From positions 1 through 6,344 of the forward strand of contig CAIXVA010000016.1 of NCBI GenBank assembly GCA_903922745.1: a DNA stretch of 6,344 nucleotides. The letters run 5' to 3'. Below, piece after piece: positions 1-5,625 of this stretch (positions are counted from its first letter, which is position 1; each line of letters starts with the position of its first letter). A program made the translations under genes and the position numbers. A model generated the notes under the pieces. The model ran no database searches and was not told the DNA's origin. It worked only from the letters and a program-made list of their open reading frames with translations. This DNA comes from an uncultured Actinomycetes bacterium. Its GTDB lineage: Bacteria; Actinomycetota; Actinomycetes; Nanopelagicales; Nanopelagicaceae.

Positions 1-282
1 ATTCCGTTTGATAACAGGTGGAACGATGGTTCCGTAATAGCCAGTACCGATCAAAGATGAGAAAACTTTGTTTTCAGAGGCTATGGATCGCAACTCAGCG
101 ATTACTTCAACCTCGCTCTTGCCGTTATCTAATGCTCCTTCGATGACACCCTTGATCGCAATGTTTGCCGGAACGACATCTTTAATAAAGGAATCTAAAT
201 CGGAGTACCCCAGCGCATCCAACATGGTGGTCTCATCATGTGAGGTTGGTCCAATATGACGATCCTCAAACGAACGACTCAT
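1..282 (-). CDS. gcvP: Glycine dehydrogenase (decarboxylating), P-protein of the glycine cleavage system, N-terminal part only
   Basis: GcvP is the pyridoxal-phosphate enzyme that decarboxylates glycine and passes the aminomethyl group to the lipoyl arm of GcvH in the cytoplasm. Only 94 residues are present; the gene continues past the left edge, and full-length family members are about 950 residues. The visible part carries the family's N-terminal signatures: RHIGP at residues 8-12, a LGYSDLDSFI segment near 24-33, VVPANI near 36-41, and GTGYYGT..PPVI.RN at 79-94. The PLP lysine lies outside the window. The ATG is supported by a GAGG ribosome binding site 7 bases upstream (positions 290-293). 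It follows the second MerR gene after 69 bp, the last step of an order shared with M. tuberculosis. Its partner gcvH lies about 2.4 kb upstream in the same orientation, separated by four regulatory-type genes. The identification is very secure; the gene's intactness cannot be judged. Confidence 0.95.
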   Translation of the reverse strand, partial: MSRSFEDRHIGPTSHDETTMLDALGYSDLDSFIKDVVPANIAIKGVIEGALDNGKSEVEVIAELRSIASENKVFSSLIGTGYYGTIVPPVIKRN

Positions 283-351
283 TGCTAATCCTCATCCTGT
301 TCAAAGCCTCTCGCCTAAAAGTGCAAGGGCAGGGCTGAAGAATAAGGGAGA
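283..351 (-). other. Intergenic gap between the second MerR gene and gcvP
   Basis: This 69-bp gap is the longest in the window. It holds the gcvP ribosome binding site (GAGG, 290-293). Read on the minus strand, a TTGCAC hexamer is followed 17 bases later by TGAACA, which is a poor -10 match, so I do not call a promoter. I see no hairpin followed by a T run, hence no intrinsic terminator, and the gap is far too short for a tandem glycine riboswitch. Read-through from the upstream genes is the simplest view. Confidence 0.5.
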
Positions 352-915
352 TTAAGCGCCTTTGCTCTTTCTACGCAGCGAGAGTTCATCGTTATCTTGC
401 CCACCTACAACCTGGCCATTAACTTCGCCCTGAAGTACAGATAAAGAGCCTTCTACTTCGTGCCACACCTTGCCTACGGCTATTCCGAAAACACCCTGGC
501 CACCTTGTAAAAGGTCAATAATCTCATCTGGACTAGAGCACTCATAAATTGAAGCTCCATCACTCATCAACGTAATTCTTTCTAAATCCGTTACTCCCCT
601 GCTGCGCAAATGATCCACAGCGGTGCGAATATTTTGTAGAGAAACACCAGCATCCAACAATCGCTTTACAATCTTTAAAACCAAGATGTCGCGAAAGCCA
701 TACAGGCGTTGAGTTCCGGAGCCACTGGCCGTTCTAATTCCTGGTTCAACTAATCCTGTGCGAGCCCAATAATCTAATTGGCGATATGTAATTCCTGCCG
801 CAGAGCATGCAGTAGCGCCTCTATAGCCGATCTCTAGCTCTTCTGGGCTCACGGGGAATAGCTCATTTCTCTTGGGGAGTGGGATAAATGTAAACCCGTC
901 GTCTCTAGATACCAA
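352..915 (-). CDS. MerR-family transcriptional regulator of the Rv1830 (ResR/McdR) type
   Basis: This is a 187-residue DNA-binding regulator. The MerR winged helix-turn-helix spans about residues 34-85, with AGITYRQLDYWARTGLV at 40-56, a wing with SGSGTQRLY at 64-72, then FRDILVLKIVKRLLDAGVSLQNIR. The C-terminal half (DLLQGGQGVFGIAV near 134-147, DELSLRRKSK near the end) matches the actinobacterial Rv1830 family rather than metal-sensing MerR proteins, and no cysteine cluster is visible. Rv1830 in M. tuberculosis is described as a growth and cell-division regulator; the exact targets here are unknown. The start is uncertain. I chose TTG at 913-915 because the NELFP segment it includes is shared with the mycobacterial protein, and an in-frame TAG lies a short way upstream. 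No ATG is available in the N-terminal region and no Shine-Dalgarno sits at normal spacing. A GTG at codon 22 is the alternative. It lies 44 bp after the DUF151 gene. Confidence 0.85.
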   Translation of the reverse strand: MVSRDDGFTFIPLPKRNELFPVSPEELEIGYRGATACSAAGITYRQLDYWARTGLVEPGIRTASGSGTQRLYGFRDILVLKIVKRLLDAGVSLQNIRTAVDHLRSRGVTDLERITLMSDGASIYECSSPDEIIDLLQGGQGVFGIAVGKVWHEVEGSLSVLQGEVNGQVVGGQDNDELSLRRKSKGA

Positions 916-926
916 GGAACGACACG

Positions 927-954
927 ACCCAAACCTCTACTTTAGGTTGAGGGT
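927..954 (-). promoter_or_regulatory. Possible RNA hairpin just upstream of the second MerR gene
   Basis: In the 44-bp gap before the TTG start, the transcript can fold an imperfect stem: a 5-bp arm (AACCT 932-936 with AGGTT 944-948) around a 7-base loop, extended after a small internal loop by ACCC (927-930) with GGGT (951-954). The only Shine-Dalgarno-like motif in the gap, GAGG at 934-937, lies in the stem and loop edge and is 18 bases from the TTG, too far for normal use. Folding could hide it or bring it closer to the start codon. There is no T run, so it is not an intrinsic terminator. It is short and imperfect and may be chance. Confidence 0.25.
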
Positions 955-959
955 TGAGC

Positions 960-1445
960 CTATCCGACGAAATCCTCTGGGTTGATCTGATCCAAGAATT
1001 CCCGGAACTTCTCGACCTCTTGGTTCTCGCCATCTCCCTGAGGGATCTCAATCCCGATCTCATCAAGCAGCTCTTGGGTCGCCAAGATGTTGCTGTGGCT
1101 TCTAACCGCCAATGCGATCGCATCCGATGGTCTGGCAGAAATCGTTAGCTGTCCCCCATTGGAATCACGAAGAAGAAGCGTTGCATAGAAAATGCCGTCC
1201 TTGATCTCAGTCATGTGAACTGCAGTCAATGTCGCATCTAGCAGGTCTAATAAGTTATTCATTAGATCGTGGGTCAAAGGACGTGGAGGTTCGACGCCTT
1301 GTTGAGCAAATGCAATTGCTGTCGCTTCGACCGCGCCAACCCAGATGGGCAAAAACCTAGAGCCATCAATCTCTTTGAGTAAAACGATTGGTTGGTTAGA
1401 AGGCATCTCGACGCGAACGCCGATGACCTCCATTGGAATTAACAT
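960..1445 (-). CDS. Bifunctional nuclease family protein (DUF151, Rv1829 type)
   Basis: This 161-residue cytoplasmic protein is a full-length DUF151 (BFN) domain. Family hallmarks are visible: an N-terminal VIGVRVEMPSNQPIVLLKE strand region (8-25), RFLPIWVGAVEATAIA (30-44), GVEPPRPLTHDL (50-61), and ISARPSDAIALAVR (102-115). The acidic tail VEKFREFLDQINPEDF (144-159) is the usual actinobacterial ending. There is no UVR domain. Plant members of the family were reported to have DNase and RNase activity; in Actinobacteria the role is not settled, so nuclease function here is family inference. It starts 15 bp after the ftsR-like stop codon. Its ribosome binding site is weak (a GAG about 10 bases upstream), suggesting translation coupled to the preceding gene. 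A second in-frame ATG at codon 5 has no better site. Confidence in family is high, in function low. Confidence 0.9.
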   Translation of the reverse strand: MLIPMEVIGVRVEMPSNQPIVLLKEIDGSRFLPIWVGAVEATAIAFAQQGVEPPRPLTHDLMNNLLDLLDATLTAVHMTEIKDGIFYATLLLRDSNGGQLTISARPSDAIALAVRSHSNILATQELLDEIGIEIPQGDGENQEVEKFREFLDQINPEDFVG

Positions 1446-1460
1446 GATGTAGCTACTCTG

Positions 1461-2177
1461 TTAGCGAAGGCGATTAAGGCCACCGCGCACAAGAGCTGCG
1501 TGCAGTCGGATTGAAAGAGAGGCAATCTCCTTCTGAACTTCTTCAGCCCGTGCCTTTGATTCGGCACTCTTCTGACGAGTCAGTGGCGTAATAACCTGCT
1601 CGATCAATCCAATCTCACGATCTGCTGCTGATTTAAATGAACGCAGGTGACGCGCTTCAATACCGAAGCCACCCATTTCTGTAACAGCCTTAGCAATCGC
1701 AAGAGCGTCTCCGTCGTAGTGGCGACCGCGAGGTGCGATCAATCCATACCCTTCAAGCTCTACTAAGTGCTCTTCTGCTAGCCCACTGTTTTTCAAGAGT
1801 TCTTCACGAGAAAGTCGCATCTCGCTAACTTCACCAAAGGCACTCGGTGCCATCTCGCCATCAATTGTTGCCAAACCGATGTTGGGACGTGCAACTCCGC
1901 CGGCTGCTGCTGGTTGCAATCCACGATCAATCGCATCCAAGTTGTCCTTGATTACCTTCAACGGCAAATACTGATCGCGTTGTGCCAAGAGCACATATCG
2001 CAAACGCTCTAGGTCAGAGCTAGTGAACTTACGGTAACCAGACGGCGTGCGTTGCGGCTCAATCAATCCTTCAGATTCAAGAAAACGAATCTTTGAAATA
2101 GTGATGTCTGCAAAATCTCCTCGCAAGCGGTTGAGAACTTCACCGATGCTTAAGTACGCGCGTGCTGGTACGGCCAT
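1461..2177 (-). CDS. ftsR: FtsR-like MerR-family transcriptional regulator (Rv1828 type)
   Basis: This 238-residue regulator has two DNA-binding-like modules. The N-terminal MerR winged helix covers about residues 8-80 (LSIGEVLNRLRGDF, ITISKIRFLESEGLI, wing RTPSGYRKF at 43-51, then YLPLKVIKDNLDAID). A second MerR-like winged helix lies near 120-180 (LSREELLKNSGLAEEHLVEL, GRHYDGDALAIAKAV). The C-terminal helices (SAADREIGLIEQVITPL, LSIRLHAALVRGGL) are the conserved Rv1828/FtsR tail. In Corynebacterium glutamicum, FtsR activates ftsZ; the same role here is inferred from family and conserved position. A GGGGAG ribosome binding site at 2183-2188, five bases before the ATG, fixes the start. It follows the FHA gene by 33 bp and precedes the DUF151 gene by 15 bp. 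No cysteine or metal site is seen, and the length is normal for the family. Confidence 0.92.
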   Translation of the reverse strand: MAVPARAYLSIGEVLNRLRGDFADITISKIRFLESEGLIEPQRTPSGYRKFTSSDLERLRYVLLAQRDQYLPLKVIKDNLDAIDRGLQPAAAGGVARPNIGLATIDGEMAPSAFGEVSEMRLSREELLKNSGLAEEHLVELEGYGLIAPRGRHYDGDALAIAKAVTEMGGFGIEARHLRSFKSAADREIGLIEQVITPLTRQKSAESKARAEEVQKEIASLSIRLHAALVRGGLNRLR

Positions 2178-2210
2178 GACTACTCCCCTAGGTTTTCTAT
2201 GTCTAAATAT

Positions 2211-2663
2211 TTATTTGTTTGAGCCAATAAAAAGTAAATGGAACTTGCCGATTTGGAACTCATCACCTGAAACAAGTGAGTGTTCTGTAATCGAAACATT
2301 GTTGATGTAGGTACCGTTAAGTGATCCCGCATCCTTTAGAACAAAATTTGTAGCGCTTTTTTCGATCGATGCATGAGTTCTAGAAACAGTTATGTCATCT
2401 AAGAAGATGGCATTGTGTCCAGAACGACCAATCGTTACTCCCTCTGCAGTGATCAGGAACCGTGAGCCTTTGTGGGCTCCACGGGCAATCACGATCATTG
2501 CCTTTTGACCATCAGAGTTTTGAATTTCAGCTAGAACTGCGCGATCTTCTGGCGACATCAGCGCCATCTGCTCTTCTAGATAGTTAGCAGGGGAATTGCT
2601 AACTTCACGAACTCCAAGATGCAGGGTGGTAGTTAACTCATTCTGCGATTGTTCTGCAGCCAT
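2211..2663 (-). CDS. garA: FHA-domain protein of the GarA/OdhI type, regulator of 2-oxoglutarate metabolism
   Basis: This 150-residue soluble protein has an N-terminal tail of about 50 residues and a C-terminal forkhead-associated domain (about 55-147). The phosphothreonine-binding residues are all visible: G79-R80, S94-R95-T96-H97, and N116-G117-T118-Y119. GarA and OdhI bind and inhibit 2-oxoglutarate dehydrogenase; phosphorylation of a TT motif in the tail by PknB/PknG makes the FHA domain bind its own tail and releases the enzyme. Here the tail has LTTTLHLG at 10-17, in place of the ETTS motif known from Mycobacterium and Corynebacterium, so the threonines are kept but the preceding acidic residue is not. 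The ATG is fixed by a strong GAGGAGGT ribosome binding site seven bases upstream. Position between gcvH and ftsR is conserved in Actinobacteria. FHA assignment is certain; the GarA role is very likely from context and the conserved QIGKF end. Confidence 0.92.
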   Translation of the reverse strand: MAAEQSQNELTTTLHLGVREVSNSPANYLEEQMALMSPEDRAVLAEIQNSDGQKAMIVIARGAHKGSRFLITAEGVTIGRSGHNAIFLDDITVSRTHASIEKSATNFVLKDAGSLNGTYINNVSITEHSLVSGDEFQIGKFHLLFIGSNK

Positions 2664-2671
2664 CGTCTCTA

Positions 2672-2679
2672 CCTCCTCA
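2672..2679 (-). promoter_or_regulatory. Strong ribosome binding site of the FHA (garA-like) gene
   Basis: On the minus strand GAGGAGGT lies seven bases before the ATG at 2661-2663. It is the best Shine-Dalgarno match in the window, better than those of the flanking genes, which fits an abundant regulatory protein and decides the start codon. Its upstream edge touches a small inverted repeat (TCACC at 2677-2681, GGTGA at 2693-2697) that could partly cover it in RNA. Confidence 0.75.
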
Positions 2680-2696
2680 CCGTCAACTTAAGGGTG

Positions 2697-2725
2697 ACAC
2701 TAGAGAGTTAGGCGAATAAGGTCAA
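2697..2725 (-). promoter_or_regulatory. Candidate sigma-70-type promoter for the FHA-ftsR-DUF151-merR group
   Basis: Reading the minus strand, TTGACC (2725-2720) overlaps the gcvH stop codon. It is followed after exactly 17 bases by TAGTGT (2702-2697), which keeps the T-A-n-n-n-T pattern important in actinobacterial -10 elements. Transcription would start near 2690, giving a leader of about 27 bases with a strong ribosome binding site. The -35 match is five of six; the -10 match is moderate. This would allow the FHA gene and downstream regulators to be expressed apart from the tyrA-to-gcvH genes. It is a prediction from sequence only. Confidence 0.4.
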
Positions 2726-3096
2726 GCGGTAATTTCTGCGTATTGGGCAGCGGTAAGTAGCTCTGAAGGTGCTGCGGTTACCTCAATCTTTGCGAGCCAA
2801 CCCGCGCCATACGGTTCCGAGTTGATACTTTCCGGTGAATTAGATAGCGCATCGTTAATCGCAACAACGGTTCCAGTGACGGGGGCATAAATGTCAGAGA
2901 CGCTCTTTGTCGATTCAACTTCGCCGCAAACTTTTCCGGCAACTACCGCTTCACCAACTTTAGGAAGTTGTACATAGACAATGTCGCCTAGTGCTGCTTG
3001 CGCGTAATCGGTAATTCCCATTGTGTAGGTTTGATCAACAGCTGAAACCCATTCATGTTCCTTGGTATATAACAACTCATTAGGAATTGATGACAT
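2722..3096 (-). CDS. gcvH: Glycine cleavage system H protein (lipoyl carrier)
   Basis: GcvH is the 124-residue carrier that shuttles the aminomethyl intermediate on a lipoyl-lysine between the P, T and L proteins of glycine cleavage in the cytoplasm. The fold is complete: YTKEHEW at 10-16, MGITDYAQAALGDIVYVQLPKVG at 26-48, and the lipoylation loop GEVESTKSVSDIYAP at 58-72 with the modified lysine expected at K64. The C-terminal segment NSEPYGAGWLAKIEV (92-106) is standard, as is the length. The ATG lies inside the end of the phosphatidyltransferase gene (17-bp overlap) and has an AGAGGG site four bases upstream, so translation is probably coupled. gcvP lies downstream beyond four regulatory genes; gcvT and the lipoate-attaching enzymes are not in the window. 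Assignment is secure. Confidence 0.97.
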   Translation of the reverse strand: MSSIPNELLYTKEHEWVSAVDQTYTMGITDYAQAALGDIVYVQLPKVGEAVVAGKVCGEVESTKSVSDIYAPVTGTVVAINDALSNSPESINSEPYGAGWLAKIEVTAAPSELLTAAQYAEITA

Positions 3097-3652
3097 GGTT
3101 CCCTCTTATCTGCCAAATGCCTTGGCGCGCATAACTAATACCTGTCGAAATGTAGAGGGCAATGCCCCAGATGGCAAAAGACCACCCTAAAACATAAGCG
3201 ATTGTCCCTGCCACCCCATCTGACTGGGCCAACAATAAAAATGGGAAGGCGTACATCAAATTAAAGGTTGCGGCTTTGCCCAAGTAAGTAACGGTAAAAG
3301 GTGGGTGGCCTCTGCGATTCATTACAACAGTGATTACTCCCAGAATAAGGTCACGGCCAACAATGATCACGATCATCCAGGTCGGAATGATGTCTCGAAT
3401 GAGAAAGACAATCAGGATTGCAAGAATATAAAGCCGATCGATTGCAGGATCTGCTAACTCTCCAAGGCGCGATGTTTGATTCCACGCCCTCGCTAGTTTT
3501 CCATCAAGGTAATCGGTTGCTCCCCCGATCGCCAGGACAACGATTGCCCATCCATCAGCTTCTAAATTAAGAGTGAGATAATTAAAAAGCGGAATGCCGA
3601 GAAAGCGTAGAAAGGTGAGAGCGTTTGGAACGCTAATCACGGAAGCCGTCAT
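3080..3652 (-). CDS. pgsA: CDP-alcohol phosphatidyltransferase (PgsA/PgsA2-like phospholipid synthase)
   Basis: This 190-residue integral membrane enzyme transfers a phosphatidyl group from CDP-diacylglycerol to an alcohol. The complete family motif D-x2-D-G-x2-A-R-x8-G-x3-D-x3-D is present, with D47, D50, G51, A54, R55, G64, D68 and D72; the aspartates bind the metal and act in catalysis. Hydrophobic stretches at roughly 12-30, 34-46, 74-85, 90-112, 127-142 and 147-170 fit the usual six-helix topology. Substrate cannot be read from the motif: glycerol-3-phosphate (PgsA) or phosphatidylglycerol (actinobacterial cardiolipin synthase) are the main options. The position upstream of gcvH matches M. 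tuberculosis pgsA2 (Rv1822). The ATG overlaps the cmk-der stop as ATGA (3649-3652), and an AAGGAG site lies 11 bases upstream, inside the last codons of cmk-der. The 3' end overlaps gcvH by 17 bp. Family is certain, exact substrate is not. Confidence 0.9.
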   Translation of the reverse strand: MTASVISVPNALTFLRFLGIPLFNYLTLNLEADGWAIVVLAIGGATDYLDGKLARAWNQTSRLGELADPAIDRLYILAILIVFLIRDIIPTWMIVIIVGRDLILGVITVVMNRRGHPPFTVTYLGKAATFNLMYAFPFLLLAQSDGVAGTIAYVLGWSFAIWGIALYISTGISYARQGIWQIRGNHVINS

Positions 3653-5610
3653 TCCTTATCGCGCTCCTTGACTCTAACCGCAACCTGAACAGGTGTGCCA
3701 GGGAATTTAAACTCTTCACGTAAACGGCGCTCGATAAAGCGTCGATACGAAGCTTCAATCCAGCCACTAGAAAACACCACAAACTTCGGAGGTGCAATAC
3801 CTGCCTGAGTCGCGTAATACACCTTCGGTTGCTTTCCACCACGAACTGGCGGCGGCGTCGCACCAATAAGGGCGCCCAAGAATGAGTTGAGTTTGGCAGT
3901 TGGTACTCGTCGCTCCCAGCTATCTAGTGCGGTCCTAAGTGCCGGCGCCAAACGGTCGCGGTGCCAGCCAGTCTTGGCTGCGAGGTTTACCCGCTGGGCC
4001 CATTCAACTTGATCAAGGTGGCGATCGATTTCGCGGTCCAATTGATTACGGCGATCTTCATCTACTAAATCCCATTTATTCATCACGATCACCATCGCCT
4101 TGCCCGCTTCTTCGACCATAGTGATAACGCGCAAGTCTTGCTCAGTGATTGGCTCTGATGCATCCAATACAACGACTGCAACTTCACAACGCTCGAGTGC
4201 AGTTGCTGTTCGCAATGATGCGTAGTAATCAGTTCCAGAATCTTGATTCGCACGCTTTTTTAAACCGGCGGTATCGATAAATCTCCATGTTGATCCACCA
4301 AAAGAAAGCAATGAGTCAACTGGATCTCGCGTTGTTCCTGCCACGTCATCAACGATAGATAGAGATTCTCCAGCAATTGCATTAAACAAAGATGACTTAC
4401 CAACGTTCGGACGACCAATCAAAGCGACCTTGCGATATCCATCTTGATTTTGAGCGCGGCCTACTTCTGGCAAAACCGCGACGATATGGTCCAACAAGTC
4501 ACCACTGCCGCGGCCATGTAACGCGGAAACAAAACGTGGTTCACCCAATCCAAGACTCCACAAAGCATGTGCTTCGGCTTCTTCTCGTTCTCCGTCAACC
4601 TTGTTACCAATCAAAATTGTTGGTTTTTTTGCCTTGCGCAAATGCTGCACCAAAGTGTCATCTTCATCTAATGCACCAACTTGAGCGTCAACTACGAATG
4701 CAAGGACATCTGCTTCCTGCATTGCAAGCTCTGAACCCGCACTAACTTGCACAGAAATTCCATCAGGTTTTGCTTCCCAACCACCTGTATCCATAATTAT
4801 GAAACGGCGTCCACCCCATTCGCATTCGTACTGAATACGATCACGAGTTACACCAGGAGTGTCCTCAACAATTGCTTCACGACGACCCAAGAAGCGATTA
4901 ATCAAAGTTGATTTACCAACGTTCGGACGGCCCAGAATTGCAACGATAGGTAAACCCAACAAATTACGCTTCTTTAGAAGCTCCCAGATTCGTTCAATCG
5001 TTTCATCCAAATCCAAATATGTGGAATCAACTTCTACGGCATCAGCTGCCATTGTTAAAGGGGAAACTATGCGCGTTGAATCAATTGTGTCGCGATTATC
5101 CAACGAGGCTTTTACATCGACGCTCTTGTCGTCAGTCTCAATTTCGCGACGCACGGCCCGCGCGTCCAAGTCTGCCGTTAGGTAGATCTTCAAACCTGCT
5201 TCAGGTGCCACAACTGTTCCGATATCGCGACCTTCTACAACAATGCCGCGTTCTGCTGAATCAATAATAAAATGTTGCAATTTCATTAGTTCGTGACGTA
5301 TTTCAGGGATCGAGCTAATTCGAGAAACATTTTCGGTTACCGAAGTTCCACGTATGGCATGAGTAATTTGTGTTTCACCAGCATAAACATTTGGCGATTG
5401 CGGATCGGCATCAAATTTAATTGGATGATCTTTGATTGCTTGCAGGATTGAAAACGCTTCTTCACACTTATGTTCTAGTGCAAGCCATGTAACGGCGCGA
5501 TACAGCGCACCTGTATCTAGATAATTCCAGCCAGCACGCACGGCAATTGCTTTTGCTGTACTGGATTTGCCTGCGCCACTCGGGCCATCAATTGCAACGA
5601 TTATGCCCAT
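3649..5610 (-). CDS. cmk-der: Fused cytidylate kinase and ribosome-assembly GTPase Der (Cmk-Der)
   Basis: One uninterrupted 653-residue ORF carries two enzymes. Residues 1 to about 216 are cytidylate kinase (phosphorylates CMP and dCMP with ATP): P-loop GPSGAGKSS at 9-17, [13 protein letters not shown] at 30-42, [13 protein letters not shown] at 124-136, and the C-terminal RD..DSTR..SPL..A.DA pattern at 173-191. Residues from about 219 are Der (EngA), which has tandem GTPase domains and a KH domain and helps mature the 50S subunit. GTPase 1 has GRPNVGKS 227-234, GVTRD 253-257, DTGG 274-277 and NKVD 336-339. GTPase 2 has GRPNVGKS 399-406, GTTRD 425-429, DTAG 446-449 and NKWD 511-514. The KH domain follows from about 565 to 650. 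Both enzymes look intact. The ATG is 15 bp after tyrA with a weak AGG site. Such fusions are known from some Actinobacteria, for example Bifidobacterium, whereas M. tuberculosis keeps adjacent separate genes. Confidence 0.96.
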   Translation of the reverse strand: MGIIVAIDGPSGAGKSSTAKAIAVRAGWNYLDTGALYRAVTWLALEHKCEEAFSILQAIKDHPIKFDADPQSPNVYAGETQITHAIRGTSVTENVSRISSIPEIRHELMKLQHFIIDSAERGIVVEGRDIGTVVAPEAGLKIYLTADLDARAVRREIETDDKSVDVKASLDNRDTIDSTRIVSPLTMAADAVEVDSTYLDLDETIERIWELLKKRNLLGLPIVAILGRPNVGKSTLINRFLGRREAIVEDTPGVTRDRIQYECEWGGRRFIIMDTGGWEAKPDGISVQVSAGSELAMQEADVLAFVVDAQVGALDEDDTLVQHLRKAKKPTILIGNKVDGEREEAEAHALWSLGLGEPRFVSALHGRGSGDLLDHIVAVLPEVGRAQNQDGYRKVALIGRPNVGKSSLFNAIAGESLSIVDDVAGTTRDPVDSLLSFGGSTWRFIDTAGLKKRANQDSGTDYYASLRTATALERCEVAVVVLDASEPITEQDLRVITMVEEAGKAMVIVMNKWDLVDEDRRNQLDREIDRHLDQVEWAQRVNLAAKTGWHRDRLAPALRTALDSWERRVPTAKLNSFLGALIGATPPPVRGGKQPKVYYATQAGIAPPKFVVFSSGWIEASYRRFIERRLREEFKFPGTPVQVAVRVKERDKE

Positions 5611-5625
5611 GTACTGAGCCTACTT

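Noticed and set aside
283..351. Glycine riboswitch upstream of gcvP
   Set aside because: The gap is only 69 bp, shorter than even a single glycine aptamer with its expression platform, and I see no aptamer-like paired arms. gcvH overlaps its upstream gene, leaving no room there either.
927..954. Intrinsic terminator between the DUF151 gene and the second MerR gene
   Set aside because: The stem is short and interrupted, and no T run follows it on the minus strand, so termination is unlikely. It is listed only as a possible translational element.
905..1123. A 72-codon minus-strand frame overlapping the DUF151 gene
   Set aside because: It lies in another frame entirely within a well-conserved gene and shows only low-complexity basic and serine-rich sequence. 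The frame at 3633-3866 within cmk-der was rejected for the same reason.
2178..2210. Separate promoter for the ftsR-like gene in the AT-rich gap
   Set aside because: The stretch is AT-rich and offers TTGGCT followed 16 bases later by TAGACA, but the last -10 base is wrong and several equally weak alternatives exist, so nothing can be singled out.
4392..4745. A 117-codon plus-strand open frame opposite the Der coding region
   Set aside because: It is antisense to the highly conserved GTPase domains, has no recognisable domain or good ribosome binding site, and its composition is what the reverse of Der codons would give. The same holds for the plus-strand frames at 68-259, 954-1148, 2047-2310, 3939-4121, 4859-5185, 5019-5267 and 5796-6017.
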